DNA from: an uncultured Lachnospiraceae bacterium
Lineage (GTDB): Bacteria; Bacillota; Clostridia; Lachnospirales; Lachnospiraceae
DNA length: 58,337 nt
Reading direction: 5' to 3'
NCBI GenBank assembly: GCA_949287925.1
Contig: CASEIR010000070.1
Span: 1-58,337, forward strand
The notes under the pieces are model-generated. The model made no database searches. It worked only from the letters and a program-made list of their open reading frames with translations, and was not told the DNA's origin. The translations under genes were made by a program, and so were the position numbers. Shown piece after piece: positions 1 through 7,404 of the stretch (position 1 is the stretch's first letter; each line of letters starts with the position of its first letter).

Positions 1-741
1 GTTGCCTTCTTTTTTACATTCCATCAGGATCTCGATCAGGTAATCCTGTTTATCTTCATATAAATGGTGGATGCCGTATGCATTATCCCAGTAGATACGG
101 AAGTCCTCTGCAGCTGGTTTCAGCTTTGCAAAACGGTGAACTGTGACATCGGAGTAAGTAATGCCCTGCGGATTGGAATATTTTGGCACGCACCAGATTC
201 CCTTGATGGACGGATCTGAACTGACCAGTTCTTCCACCATATCCATATCTGGTCCTTCTGGAGTCATGGGTACGTTAATCATCTCGATACCAAAATACTC
301 AGTAATGGCGAAATGTCTGTCATATCCAGGAACTGGACATAGGAATTTTACTTTATCTAATTTACACCAGGGAGTACTGCCCATCACACCGTGAGTCATA
401 CTGCGGGCAACCGTGTCGAACATAACGTTCAGACTGGAATTACCGAAGATGACGATGTTGTCCTTCGGAACCTCCATCATGTCAGCCAGCAGTTGTTTTG
501 CTTCGGCAATGCCATCCAGTACGCCGTAGTTACGGCAGTCAACACCCTCGGTACATTTCAGATCAGAGTCGCTTTTTAAAACATCCATCATACCCATAGA
601 AAGATTGAGCTGTTCGGTAGATGGTTTACCTCTGGACATATCCAGATTCAGGTTTTTGGATTTTACCTCTTCGAATTGAGCTTCCAGATTGCTTTTTAAT
701 TCCAATAATTCTTCTTTAGATAATTCTTCGTATGCTATCAC
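1..741 (-). CDS. PLP-dependent class I aminotransferase, 5' part only (C-terminus beyond window)
   Basis: The reverse strand codes for the first 247 residues of a fold-type I aminotransferase of the group usually annotated as putative aspartate/alanine aminotransferase (about 420-430 residues). Visible motifs are MSRGKPS near residue 35, PGYDRHF, the NPQG turn within VPKYSNPQG and WDNAYG, all typical of cofactor-binding loops; the PLP-binding lysine lies outside the window. I favour the GTG at 741 as start because GGAGGA sits about 8 bases upstream of it; an in-frame ATG at 756 overlaps that Shine-Dalgarno sequence and is less likely. The gene is monocistronic on its 5' side, with its own promoter. 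The substrate cannot be told from sequence alone. Confidence 0.85.
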   Translation of the reverse strand, partial: MIAYEELSKEELLELKSNLEAQFEEVKSKNLNLDMSRGKPSTEQLNLSMGMMDVLKSDSDLKCTEGVDCRNYGVLDGIAEAKQLLADMMEVPKDNIVIFGNSSLNVMFDTVARSMTHGVMGSTPWCKLDKVKFLCPVPGYDRHFAITEYFGIEMINVPMTPEGPDMDMVEELVSSDPSIKGIWCVPKYSNPQGITYSDVTVHRFAKLKPAAEDFRIYWDNAYGIHHLYEDKQDYLIEILMECKKEGN

Positions 742-779
742 TGCTTCATCCTCCATATATTCTGTCCCTCAGTTTCAAC

Positions 780-807
780 ATTTTACCACATTTTGACGTT
801 TCGTCAA
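780..807 (-). promoter_or_regulatory. Promoter of the partial aminotransferase with a palindrome over the -35
   Basis: On the reverse strand TTGACG (802-807) and TAAAAT (780-785) are separated by 16 bases, a good housekeeping promoter about 40 bases ahead of the start codon. The -35 hexamer is one arm of a perfect inverted repeat, TTGACG-AAA-CGTCAA (793-807), which could be an operator. No regulator is adjacent. Confidence 0.6.
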
Positions 808-901
808 TGGTTTCTTGCAAATAAAATGCAAAAATCTAGTTTTTAAATGGATATACAACTAAAAATTGAAATATTTGGATGAATATAATGCAAAAATATC
901 T

Positions 902-2095
902 CTATTTTTTTCGCTTTAGGATTTCGTCCAGAATACAGAAAGCTACCGCTTCTTTACTCATTAGCTCTAGTTGGGTACAGGAATCAGGAGTGATGATGGT
1001 AACAAGATTGGTGTCTGTTTCAAAGCCAGCTCCCTGAACCTTCAGGTTGTTGGCAACGATCATATCCAGATGTTTCTTCTCCAGTTTCCGGCGGGAATTT
1101 TCCAGCATGTTTTCTGTTTCCATAGAAAATCCACAGAGAAACTGTCCTGGTCTTTTGTGAGCGCCCAGGTATTGCAGAATATCATCGGTACGCTCCAGTT
1201 CAATCTGCATCTGATCGTCTCGTTTCTTTACTTTCTCAGAGGCTACATGAGCCGGACGATAATCGGCAACAGCGGCAGCCTTGATAATGATGTCGGCTTT
1301 CTCCATGCGGGAGGTGACTGCTTCATACATGTCTTTGGCGGAGACGACAGGAACCGTATCGACGCAGATAGGCGGCGTCAGGTATGTTTTCCCGGACACC
1401 AGGGTAACATCAGCGCCGCGAAGCATACATGCCCGGGCAATGCTGTAGCCCATCTTTCCGGAGGAGTGGTTAGTAAGATAACGTACCGGATCCACTGCCT
1501 CCTGAGTTGGTCCGGCGGTGACGAGTACCCGGATGCCCGTCATGTCTTTGGGGCAGGCACAGCTTCTTAATATATGTGCATACAAGATATCCGGTTCCGG
1601 CATCTTGCCGGCGCCGGTGTCTCCGCAGGCAAGGTATCCGGTGGCCGGTTCAATGATCTCCATGCCATAGAGCTTCAGTTTTTTCAAGTTATCCTGGGTA
1701 ATGGGATTCTCATACATACCCGTGTTCATGGCCGGGGCAATCAGCTTCGGTGCGGCGCTTGCAAGAATGGTGGTGGTCAGCATGTCGTCGGCAAGGCCGT
1801 GGGCCAGTTTGGCAATCACATTCGCTGTAGCCGGAGCGACAATGATGGCATCAGCTTTCTGAGCCAGAGCGATGTGTTCCACCTTGAATTCAAAATTCCG
1901 ATCAAAGGTGTCTGTAATACACTTGTGGCCTGTCAGAGTTTCAAAAGTAATGGGATTAATAAAGTTTTTAGCATGTTCTGTCATGATCACCCGGACTTCG
2001 GCGCCGGACTTTACCAGCATGCTTGCAAGAGAAGCGCTTTTGTATGCGGCAATTCCGCCGGTCACTCCTAGAAGAATGGTTTTATTTTTCAGCAT
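902..2095 (-). CDS. coaBC: Bifunctional phosphopantothenoylcysteine decarboxylase/phosphopantothenate-cysteine ligase
   Basis: This 397-residue protein carries out two successive steps of coenzyme A synthesis: it joins cysteine to 4'-phosphopantothenate and decarboxylates the product to 4'-phosphopantetheine. The N-terminal flavoprotein (CoaC) half shows GVTGGIAAYK (10-19), the catalytic His74 in VEHIA, the substrate-clamp motif PAMN (121-124) and the reducing Cys157 in LACGDTG. The CoaB half begins near residue 187 with VLVTAGPTQE and the SSGKMG loop. Length is standard. It is divergent from an ECF transporter S subunit, suggesting a pantothenate uptake and use pair. Its promoter overlaps palindromes. 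Confidence 0.96.
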   Translation of the reverse strand: MLKNKTILLGVTGGIAAYKSASLASMLVKSGAEVRVIMTEHAKNFINPITFETLTGHKCITDTFDRNFEFKVEHIALAQKADAIIVAPATANVIAKLAHGLADDMLTTTILASAAPKLIAPAMNTGMYENPITQDNLKKLKLYGMEIIEPATGYLACGDTGAGKMPEPDILYAHILRSCACPKDMTGIRVLVTAGPTQEAVDPVRYLTNHSSGKMGYSIARACMLRGADVTLVSGKTYLTPPICVDTVPVVSAKDMYEAVTSRMEKADIIIKAAAVADYRPAHVASEKVKKRDDQMQIELERTDDILQYLGAHKRPGQFLCGFSMETENMLENSRRKLEKKHLDMIVANNLKVQGAGFETDTNLVTIITPDSCTQLELMSKEAVAFCILDEILKRKK

Positions 2096-2117
2096 ATGTT
2101 AAATCCTTTGTCCTTTC

Positions 2118-2174
2118 TATAGTTCATCTATAAATTCCTATAGTCACTATAACTTGTTTCATGGGAAGTTGCAA
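2118..2174 (-). promoter_or_regulatory. coaBC promoter overlapping two TATAG palindromes
   Basis: Reading the reverse strand, TTGCAA (2169-2174) and TATAGT (2146-2151) are spaced by 17 bases. The -10 lies inside the perfect palindrome TATAGTCACTATA (2139-2151). A second one, TATAGTTCATCTATA (arms TATAG/CTATA), follows downstream within the leader at 2119-2133. Two similar palindromes over the promoter and transcription start suggest a repressor site, but none is encoded nearby. Confidence 0.6.
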
Positions 2175-2203
2175 GAATGAGGAAAATGTCTTTGAAAAAA
2201 TAC

Positions 2204-2232
2204 TTGTCCGGTCTCAAGGCGGATGCTATAAT
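2204..2232 (+). promoter_or_regulatory. Promoter of the ECF S-component gene
   Basis: TTGTCC (2204-2209) and a perfect TATAAT (2227-2232) are spaced by 17 bases, 61 bases ahead of the start codon. The leader carries a small 6-bp hairpin (2253-2268, arms TCCCGC/GCGGGA) and then AAGGAGG. Confidence 0.75.
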
Positions 2233-2292
2233 AGCACCGTAATTGTATTGTATCCCGCAGAAGCGGGAATGATAACAAGGAGGAATTGAATA

Positions 2293-2952
2293 ATGAAGAC
2301 GAAGAAACACGACACACGCTGGATGGTCAGTGTTGCACTTATGGCAGCCATTATTATCGTGCTGGCGAACACACCGCTGGGCATGATCCAACTGCCGGTG
2401 ATTAAGGCGACAACTGTACACATTCCGGTCATCATTGGCGCAATCTTACTGGGACCTTCCGCAGGAGCGATTTTGGGAGCGGTTTTTGGAATCTGTTCCC
2501 TGATCAGCAACACGATGGCTCCCACCTTATTGTCTTTTGCCTTTTCACCGTTTATGAGTACAACGGGTATACCAGGAGCGCTGAAAGCCATCTGGATTTC
2601 GGTGGGCTGCAGGATATTGATAGGTGTGGCTGCGGGATGGCTGTGGATTCTGCTGAATAAGCTAAAGATCAGCCAGATCATAGCTCTTCCGGTGGTGGGA
2701 TTCATCGGATCTATGGTGAACACAATCACTGTGATGGGAAGTATCTATTATATGTTTGCTCATCAGTATGCAGAAGCAAAAGAAGTAGGGATATCTGCGG
2801 TCTGGGGGCTGATTATGGGGACGGTTACAGCATCTGGAATTCCAGAAGCGATTGCGGCGGCAGTTCTGGTACTGGCAATTGGAAAAGTATTGATTCAGGT
2901 ATTCAAGAAAATGAATCTTGGAACTGCCGGGAGTATGATGGCAGTGCGTTAG
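2293..2952 (+). CDS. ECF transporter S component (substrate-binding membrane subunit), possibly for pantothenate
   Basis: This 219-residue protein is almost entirely hydrophobic, with about six membrane segments, a short basic N-terminus and the general pattern of energy-coupling-factor S components (ECF_trnsprt family). Such subunits bind a vitamin or precursor and work with a shared EcfA/EcfA'/EcfT energising module, which is not in this window, so it would be a group II system. Divergent placement from coaBC, sharing a 197-base promoter region, suggests pantothenate or a related CoA precursor (PanT-like); this is context inference, not a residue-level assignment. Start is supported by AAGGAGG seven bases upstream. 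A strong terminator follows. Confidence 0.85.
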   Translation: MKTKKHDTRWMVSVALMAAIIIVLANTPLGMIQLPVIKATTVHIPVIIGAILLGPSAGAILGAVFGICSLISNTMAPTLLSFAFSPFMSTTGIPGALKAIWISVGCRILIGVAAGWLWILLNKLKISQIIALPVVGFIGSMVNTITVMGSIYYMFAHQYAEAKEVGISAVWGLIMGTVTASGIPEAIAAAVLVLAIGKVLIQVFKKMNLGTAGSMMAVR

Positions 2953-2985
2953 ATCGGATATAGATTAGATATTATGAAAGAGCAG

Positions 2986-3010
2986 AGAGCAGGCAGGGCC
3001 TGCTCTTTTT
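2986..3010 (+). terminator. Intrinsic terminator after the ECF S-component gene
   Basis: A perfect 9-bp GC-rich stem, AGAGCAGGC/GCCTGCTCT (2986-2994 and 2998-3006), with a three-base AGG loop is followed by TTTT. It ends the transcript starting near 2240. Confidence 0.9.
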
Positions 3011-3072
3011 GTATGCTTTTTGTTCTCTCTCATAGATTTACTTTTATTTTACGGAATTTAACAGAGGTATGC

Positions 3073-3914
3073 ATGCCCATATGGGAATATTTGAAAAGAA
3101 AAGGGGTTGGTCATCTGGATTTGATGATCTGTACCCATATCCATGAAGACCATGTGGGAGGTTTGAAAAAGTGGCAGAGGTACTGCCGCCCCGTGAATTG
3201 TGGCAGATTCTGGATCCGGAGTTTTACCAAACTATGTACTGGATCGATCCCCTGATGGGAGAGAATACATCTCAGATACAATTTCTGAAAGCATTGAATG
3301 ATTATCGTGATCTGTGTGAAATTACGGTGCATGGCGGAGGAAGAATCTGGAAGTTTGGTGCGCAAGACCGGTTCCGGGTGGGATATGGAAAACAGTTTCA
3401 AATTTTGGCGCCTTCTGATGGCTGCGTTCATAAGATACAGGAATTAATCTGCCAGATATACAGGAAAGAAAACTGGAATCATTTTCAGCAGTGTCTTGTG
3501 GAGGCAGACCAGCGGATGAATAATTGCAGTCTGATTCTTCGCATTGATTGGGATGGATATTCTTATCTGCTGCCGGGAGATACGAATAGTCAGGGATACC
3601 AGAATATTCCGGAGAAATTGCTGCAGGCTGATTTTTTCAAGGTAGGGCATCATGGCCAGGCTGATAGTCTCAGTCCGGAACTGCTGCGCAAAATTGCTCC
3701 GAAAACTGTGATCTGTTGTGCTTCCAGTGACCGCAGATATAATAGCGGAGACGAAGAGATTATGGAAATGATACAGTCGACAGGGGCCCGGTTGTTTTTT
3801 TCAGACTGTCCGCCGGTTTGTTCCGACGCTGTTTCACCGCACTGGGTTACGGAGTTTATACAGGGAGAAAATGGAAATATAGAGGGGGAATATTGCCTGG
3901 CCGATTGGGACTGA
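3073..3914 (+). pseudogene. Decayed metallo-beta-lactamase-fold hydrolase (ComEC-tail type), truncated and frameshifted
   Basis: Two overlapping frames together read as a secreted-type MBL hydrolase. The first (3073 to about 3170) has the metal motif THIHEDHVGG. The second (from about 3171 to the TGA at 3912-3914) continues as VAEVLPPREL and later shows LPGDTNSQG and VGHHGQADS, matching the remaining metal-ligand motifs of the family. The break is a single missing base in the run of five A at 3166-3170. The usual first ~40 residues (the DVGQGD-like strand and DGG turn) are absent, and the preceding bases are the terminator of the upstream gene. Both lesions argue for a pseudogene; the frameshift alone could be a sequencing error. 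Residual similarity is to the C-terminal domain of ComEC. Confidence 0.75.
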
Positions 3915-4063
3915 TGAAAATTAAAGAAGAGATGTTGACCTGTGCAACGGCGCTTCTGTTGCTGAAAATGGAAACATCCCGTTCATGCCAGGGGGGCAGG
4001 AAAGGATGAGAAAATTATATTATAGAATTTTACAAATAATTCATGAAAAAATGAAAATAAGAA

Positions 4064-4093
4064 TTGACAAATCAGCCGGATGTATGGTATAAA
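4064..4093 (+). promoter_or_regulatory. Promoter of tRNA-Trp
   Basis: A consensus TTGACA (4064-4069) and TATAAA (4088-4093) are spaced by 18 bases and end 22 bases ahead of the mature tRNA. The preceding stretch, 3915-4063, shows no gene. Confidence 0.7.
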
Positions 4094-4115
4094 TATCTAG
4101 TGCCACACATGAAAT

Positions 4116-4186
4116 AGGGGATTGGTCAAGTGGTATGATAGGGGTCTCCAAAACCTTTGGCGGGAGTTCGATTCTCTCATCCCCTG
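4116..4186 (+). tRNA. tRNA-Trp (anticodon CCA)
   Basis: A 71-base cloverleaf can be drawn. The acceptor stem AGGGGAT/ATCCCCT is fully paired with discriminator G4186. The D arm is GTCA/TGAT. The anticodon stem GGGGT/ACCTT contains two G-U pairs and holds the 7-base loop CTCCAAA with CCA at 4148-4150. The T arm GGGAG/CTCTC with a TTCGATT loop has one mismatch-like wobble. The 3' CCA is not encoded. It is a single tRNA transcription unit with its own promoter and terminator. Confidence 0.92.
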
Positions 4187-4190
4187 TTTA

Positions 4191-4217
4191 AAACCGCTGA
4201 AATTCAGCGGTTTTTTT
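4191..4217 (+). terminator. Intrinsic terminator after tRNA-Trp
   Basis: The stem ACCGCTG/CAGCGGT (4193-4199 and 4205-4211) has the loop AAATT and is followed by a run of seven T. Flanking A and T bases extend the stem. Confidence 0.93.
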
Positions 4218-4290
4218 ATGTCTAAAATGAAATAAAATAAATTCTGGAAGTATCTGATTTGTTTTTGATAAATTGGAGATTCTACGAGAA

Positions 4291-4358
4291 AACGGGGAAT
4301 GAGGTTCTCCCCTGGCTTATAACTGGGTCTAAAACGCTGCCAAGCTGATGACTTCTGC
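4291..4358 (+). promoter_or_regulatory. Fluoride riboswitch (crcB motif) aptamer
   Basis: The segment has the order of conserved elements of the crcB RNA. A GGGGA/TCTCCCC hairpin contains ATGAGGTTC, then come AACGCTGCC and the hallmark CTGATGACTTCTGC (4345-4358). It sits directly upstream of a gene with fluoride-type CLC residues, and its 3' strand is shared with a terminator. In the family, fluoride binding stabilises the aptamer pseudoknot, prevents terminator formation and turns the exporter on. The match is by eye to the known consensus, not by a covariance model. Confidence 0.88.
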
Positions 4359-4386
4359 GATTTACACGGAAGCTATCAGTTTTTTT
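4345..4386 (+). terminator. Riboswitch-controlled intrinsic terminator
   Basis: CTGATGACTTC (4345-4355) pairs with GAAGCTATCAG (4369-4379) in 10 of 11 positions, with a 13-base loop and a T run at 4380-4386. The 5' arm is the conserved 3' part of the fluoride aptamer, so ligand-bound aptamer and terminator are mutually exclusive. That makes this a transcriptional ON switch. Confidence 0.9.
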
Positions 4387-4420
4387 ATTGGATAAATACA
4401 GAGAAAACGGAGGAGGTTTT

Positions 4421-5629
4421 ATGCGGGAATATTGGATTAGGATCAGAGATAATTATATGACACAATTTGTGCTGGGCGCATTAGGGATTCCGATCGGAAT
4501 TACGGTCGGATGTATGGATACAGTATTTGGAAAGGTGCTTCTGTATTTGTCTGCTTTGCGAGATCTGCATCCGGTGTATTTCATTCCGTTTCTGCCGCTG
4601 GCAGGTATTATGATCGCGTATACCTATTTCCGGTTTGGCGGTAAGAGCAGCCGGGGAATGAACCTGATATTTGAGATAGGACATGGGGAAGAGAATGTAA
4701 TTCCTTTGCGTCTAATCCCTTTTGTGATGTGTGGAACCTGGATGACGCATCTGTTTGGCGGCAGCGCGGGCAGAGAAGGGGTGGCGGTACAGATTGGAGC
4801 AACCGTCTCCCATTGGGCAGGAAGCCATGTTCCTGTCAAAAATGCTTCCAGGATTTTTCTAGTAGCCGGAATGGCGGCAGGATTTGCGGGTCTGTTCCGG
4901 ACGCCTGTGGCGGCAGTTCTGTTCGCTATGGAGGTTCTGGTAGTGGGGGAATTAAGATATGAAGCGCTCTTTCCTGCCATAACAGCAGCATTTGCGGCCA
5001 GTACAACATCAAAATTTCTGGGACTGCAGAAATTTACATTTCTGCTGCAAGAGTCTGTCGATCTGGAACCGGGAACAGTATGTAGGCTGTTGCTGCTGGG
5101 AGTGATATTCGGTGTAGTGGGCGGTGCATTTGCATGGATTTTGAAACGAACGAAACAGTTCGCTGCCAGTAAGATTCCAGGCCCTGTTTTGCGTATCGCG
5201 CTGGCAGGCGTGGGACTGAGCCTGTTGCTTCTGGTGTTCTGGAAAGGACGCTATGCAGGCTTAGGGACAAATCTGATTGAAGCGAGTTTCTATGGAGGAG
5301 TGGTCTTTCCCTGGGACTGGGGATTGAAATTTGGACTGACAGTTCTGACGCTGTCTGTCGGATACCAGGGAGGTGAGGTAACACCATTATTTTCCATTGG
5401 CGCTTCTTTAGGGTGTGTGTTGGGAGGAATCTTAGGAATTCCATCAGAATTTGCGGCGGCATTGGGATATGCAGCAGTGTTTGGCTGTGCGACAAATACT
5501 TTTTTTGCGCCAATGCTGATTGGAGCGGAAGTGTTTGGATATAGTTATTTGCCATACTTTTTTGTGGTTTGCGCTGTTTCCTATGTTTTTAATATGAACA
5601 AATCCATTTATACATCTCAGCGCAGTTAG
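4421..5629 (+). CDS. clcF: CLC-F type fluoride/proton antiporter
   Basis: This 402-residue, roughly ten-helix membrane protein belongs to the CLC chloride channel/transporter superfamily. Its selectivity residues are those of the fluoride-specific branch. It has GMN (Met80) where chloride CLCs have GSG, GREGV with gating Glu119, and GGEVTP (Glu319, Val320, Thr321) where chloride CLCs carry the hydrophobic motif near their second-helix tyrosine site. The positions are one residue off those I recall for the CLC-F of Enterococcus casseliflavus (M79, E118, E318-T320). It would export fluoride in exchange for protons. Start ATG 4421 follows GGAGGAGG by five bases; an upstream in-frame start lacks one. 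It is controlled by the riboswitch just upstream. Its stop codon touches a palindromic repeat. Confidence 0.92.
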   Translation: MREYWIRIRDNYMTQFVLGALGIPIGITVGCMDTVFGKVLLYLSALRDLHPVYFIPFLPLAGIMIAYTYFRFGGKSSRGMNLIFEIGHGEENVIPLRLIPFVMCGTWMTHLFGGSAGREGVAVQIGATVSHWAGSHVPVKNASRIFLVAGMAAGFAGLFRTPVAAVLFAMEVLVVGELRYEALFPAITAAFAASTTSKFLGLQKFTFLLQESVDLEPGTVCRLLLLGVIFGVVGGAFAWILKRTKQFAASKIPGPVLRIALAGVGLSLLLLVFWKGRYAGLGTNLIEASFYGGVVFPWDWGLKFGLTVLTLSVGYQGGEVTPLFSIGASLGCVLGGILGIPSEFAAALGYAAVFGCATNTFFAPMLIGAEVFGYSYLPYFFVVCAVSYVFNMNKSIYTSQRS

Positions 5630-5661
5630 GGGACGGGGAATTTTTGAAATTCCCCGTCCCC
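5629..5661 (+). repeat. GGGGACG palindrome, copy 1
   Basis: GGGGACGGGGAATTT (5629-5643) is followed after three bases by its exact complement (5647-5661). The first G is the last base of the clcF stop codon. It lies between convergent genes. It is one of five related palindromes in this window. Confidence 0.9.
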
Positions 5662-5672
5662 AATTTGAGTTT

Positions 5673-7121
5673 TTAAAAATCTGTATATTTTTCTCCGTTT
5701 TGAAGTGTTATGCCTTTGAGTGAAGCAAGTTCAGATACGGTCACTAGTTGGAATCCAGCTTCCTGAAGTTTTGGAATAAGCTGAAGAGCAGCATCTATGG
5801 TTTCTGTGTGAATATCATGCATGAGGATAATGTCTCCGTCTTTGACCTGACCCATAACTGCGTCTATGGTACTTTGTGTATTTCTGGTTTTCCAGTCCAG
5901 CGTATCGATATTCCAAAGAATCAGAGGCATGCCTGCCGTAGATTTAACGGTGCTGTTGATAGCTCCATAAGGAGGTCTCATGACAGTGGCGCCGCTTCCC
6001 ACGATATTTTGAAGATTGCTGTTTGTCTGGTTGATTTGTGACGCAATCTGGTCAGCGCTGATTTTAGTCAGGTTTGCGTGGTCATAAGAATGATTTCCCA
6101 GCTCGCATCCGATCTCTTCCATTTTTTTTATTACATCCGGATAGGAAGGAATTTTATTGCCCAGCATGAAAAAAGTCGCATGTGCATTGTATTCTTCCAA
6201 CGCTTCCAAAAGTTCGGCCGTGCGTGGCCCGGGACCATCGTCGAAAGTTAGCGCAATGGCAGGTTTCCCGGGATCAATCTTGCTGTCTGTTTTGGACAGG
6301 AATTTACCAAAAGAGTCAAATTTACATTTGGATAAACCAATATAGATTGTACCGGTTGCCATAATTCCGTCGGAATCAAAATAATAGGAATTTCCATCAA
6401 TGTCTTGCCAACCAGTGACAGCGGCTCCGTTTTCTCCCAGGTAATATCGGTCTCCGTCCCGTTCCGCCCAGGTATTGGTCTCCATAACACCTTCATCAGA
6501 AAAGTGATATACGGAATTTTGTATCGTGTTCCAGCCGGTTACCATAATTCCGTCAGAGTCAAAGTAGTATTGCTTGCCCATGGAGGTAACAAACGCATCG
6601 GTTACATAGGTTCCGTCGTATCGTTTGAATTTATTGCCATCCCATTCCCCGACGGGATTCTTGACAGTGAGGTTCGCATTGTTAAGCGAAATGGTTAATT
6701 TCCCATTCCATGATTCTGAATCAAGCTTCTTCTGCAGGTCAGAGTCAAGAGACAGCTGAATGGGATATGTCCCTTCGACATTAGGATCTGCTTCACAGGA
6801 AATGGAATATCCACTGCCGGACTTCAACATATCGATAATATCTCCTGCTGTCAGCTTGTCAGCCTTATCAAGAACAGTTTCGCGGTCTCCTTCCCAGGTG
6901 ATATCGGCCTGGAATTCGGGGAGAGCTTCTCCTTGCAGGATCTGGGCATTTTCAGCGGTAATCGTGACAGATGCACTGCGATTTAGATATTTATACAGAT
7001 AATAAGAAAGCGGGAGCCCAATGCATAGAAAAACGAAAATGATTGCAAAAGATAGTAGGATATGCCGTCTTGCTTTTCTTTGCTTATGTACGTGAATTTT
7101 AGTGTTTTGTGTCTGATTCAT
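5673..7121 (-). CDS. Membrane-anchored polysaccharide deacetylase with choline/cell-wall-binding-type repeats
   Basis: This 482-residue protein has a basic N-terminus and one signal-anchor helix (about 20-46), so the rest is extracytoplasmic. Residues about 47-160 resemble a bacterial surface domain. About 165-275 hold three aromatic repeats of the form YYFDSDGIMVTGW, as in cell-wall-binding (choline-binding-like) modules. The C-terminal NodB domain has the metal and catalytic motifs TFDDGPG (292-298), HSYDH (344-348), RPPYG (382-386) and LMHD (433-436). It probably removes acetyl groups from peptidoglycan or another wall glycan. It is monocistronic and convergent with clcF. The start is the ATG after GAAGGGA. 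Confidence 0.92.
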   Translation of the reverse strand: MNQTQNTKIHVHKQRKARRHILLSFAIIFVFLCIGLPLSYYLYKYLNRSASVTITAENAQILQGEALPEFQADITWEGDRETVLDKADKLTAGDIIDMLKSGSGYSISCEADPNVEGTYPIQLSLDSDLQKKLDSESWNGKLTISLNNANLTVKNPVGEWDGNKFKRYDGTYVTDAFVTSMGKQYYFDSDGIMVTGWNTIQNSVYHFSDEGVMETNTWAERDGDRYYLGENGAAVTGWQDIDGNSYYFDSDGIMATGTIYIGLSKCKFDSFGKFLSKTDSKIDPGKPAIALTFDDGPGPRTAELLEALEEYNAHATFFMLGNKIPSYPDVIKKMEEIGCELGNHSYDHANLTKISADQIASQINQTNSNLQNIVGSGATVMRPPYGAINSTVKSTAGMPLILWNIDTLDWKTRNTQSTIDAVMGQVKDGDIILMHDIHTETIDAALQLIPKLQEAGFQLVTVSELASLKGITLQNGEKYTDF

Positions 7122-7168
7122 AAAAGTCCCTTCTTCGCCTAGAAAAATGTCGAATTATATCGATAATC

Positions 7169-7197
7169 AGTATACCGAGTTTTAATTCAATCTGCAA
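7169..7197 (-). promoter_or_regulatory. Promoter of the polysaccharide deacetylase gene
   Basis: On the reverse strand TTGCAG (7192-7197) and TATACT (7169-7174) are spaced by 17 bases, 48 bases upstream of the start codon. Confidence 0.65.
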
Positions 7198-7321
7198 TGC
7201 ACATCCAGCTTTTTAAGAATTCTTAATAATTCGTTCAGAACATTTTAAAACATAAGAAATATCTTTATGGAAACGAACATAGAATATCGCAGATAATGAG
7301 AAAAAGTAATCAATATAATGG

Positions 7322-7353
7322 TTGACTGATAAAAGAGGTTAGCATATACTAAC
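7322..7353 (+). promoter_or_regulatory. Promoter and likely operator of the Fur-like regulator
   Basis: TTGACT (7322-7327) and TATACT (7345-7350) are 17 bases apart. The inverted repeat GTTAG-N6-CTAAC (7338-7353) covers the -10, a placement expected for autorepression by the dimeric regulator encoded 52 bases downstream. Confidence 0.65.
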
Positions 7354-7404
7354 TACTGAGGACAAAAATATCGACCACTAAAGGATAAGAAAAGGAGTGG
7401 AGTT

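Noticed and set aside
3161-3180. Programmed -1 frameshift at the GAAAAAG run in the MBL fragment
   Set aside because: The run has only five A, so the slippery heptamer is imperfect. The N-terminus is missing too, and no downstream stimulatory hairpin is evident. Pseudogene is simpler.
5629-5661. The GGGGACG palindromes as ordinary bidirectional terminators
   Set aside because: No T run directly follows the stem in most copies, and one copy lies in the argC leader. They may still stop transcription, but the shared sequence points to a repeat family.
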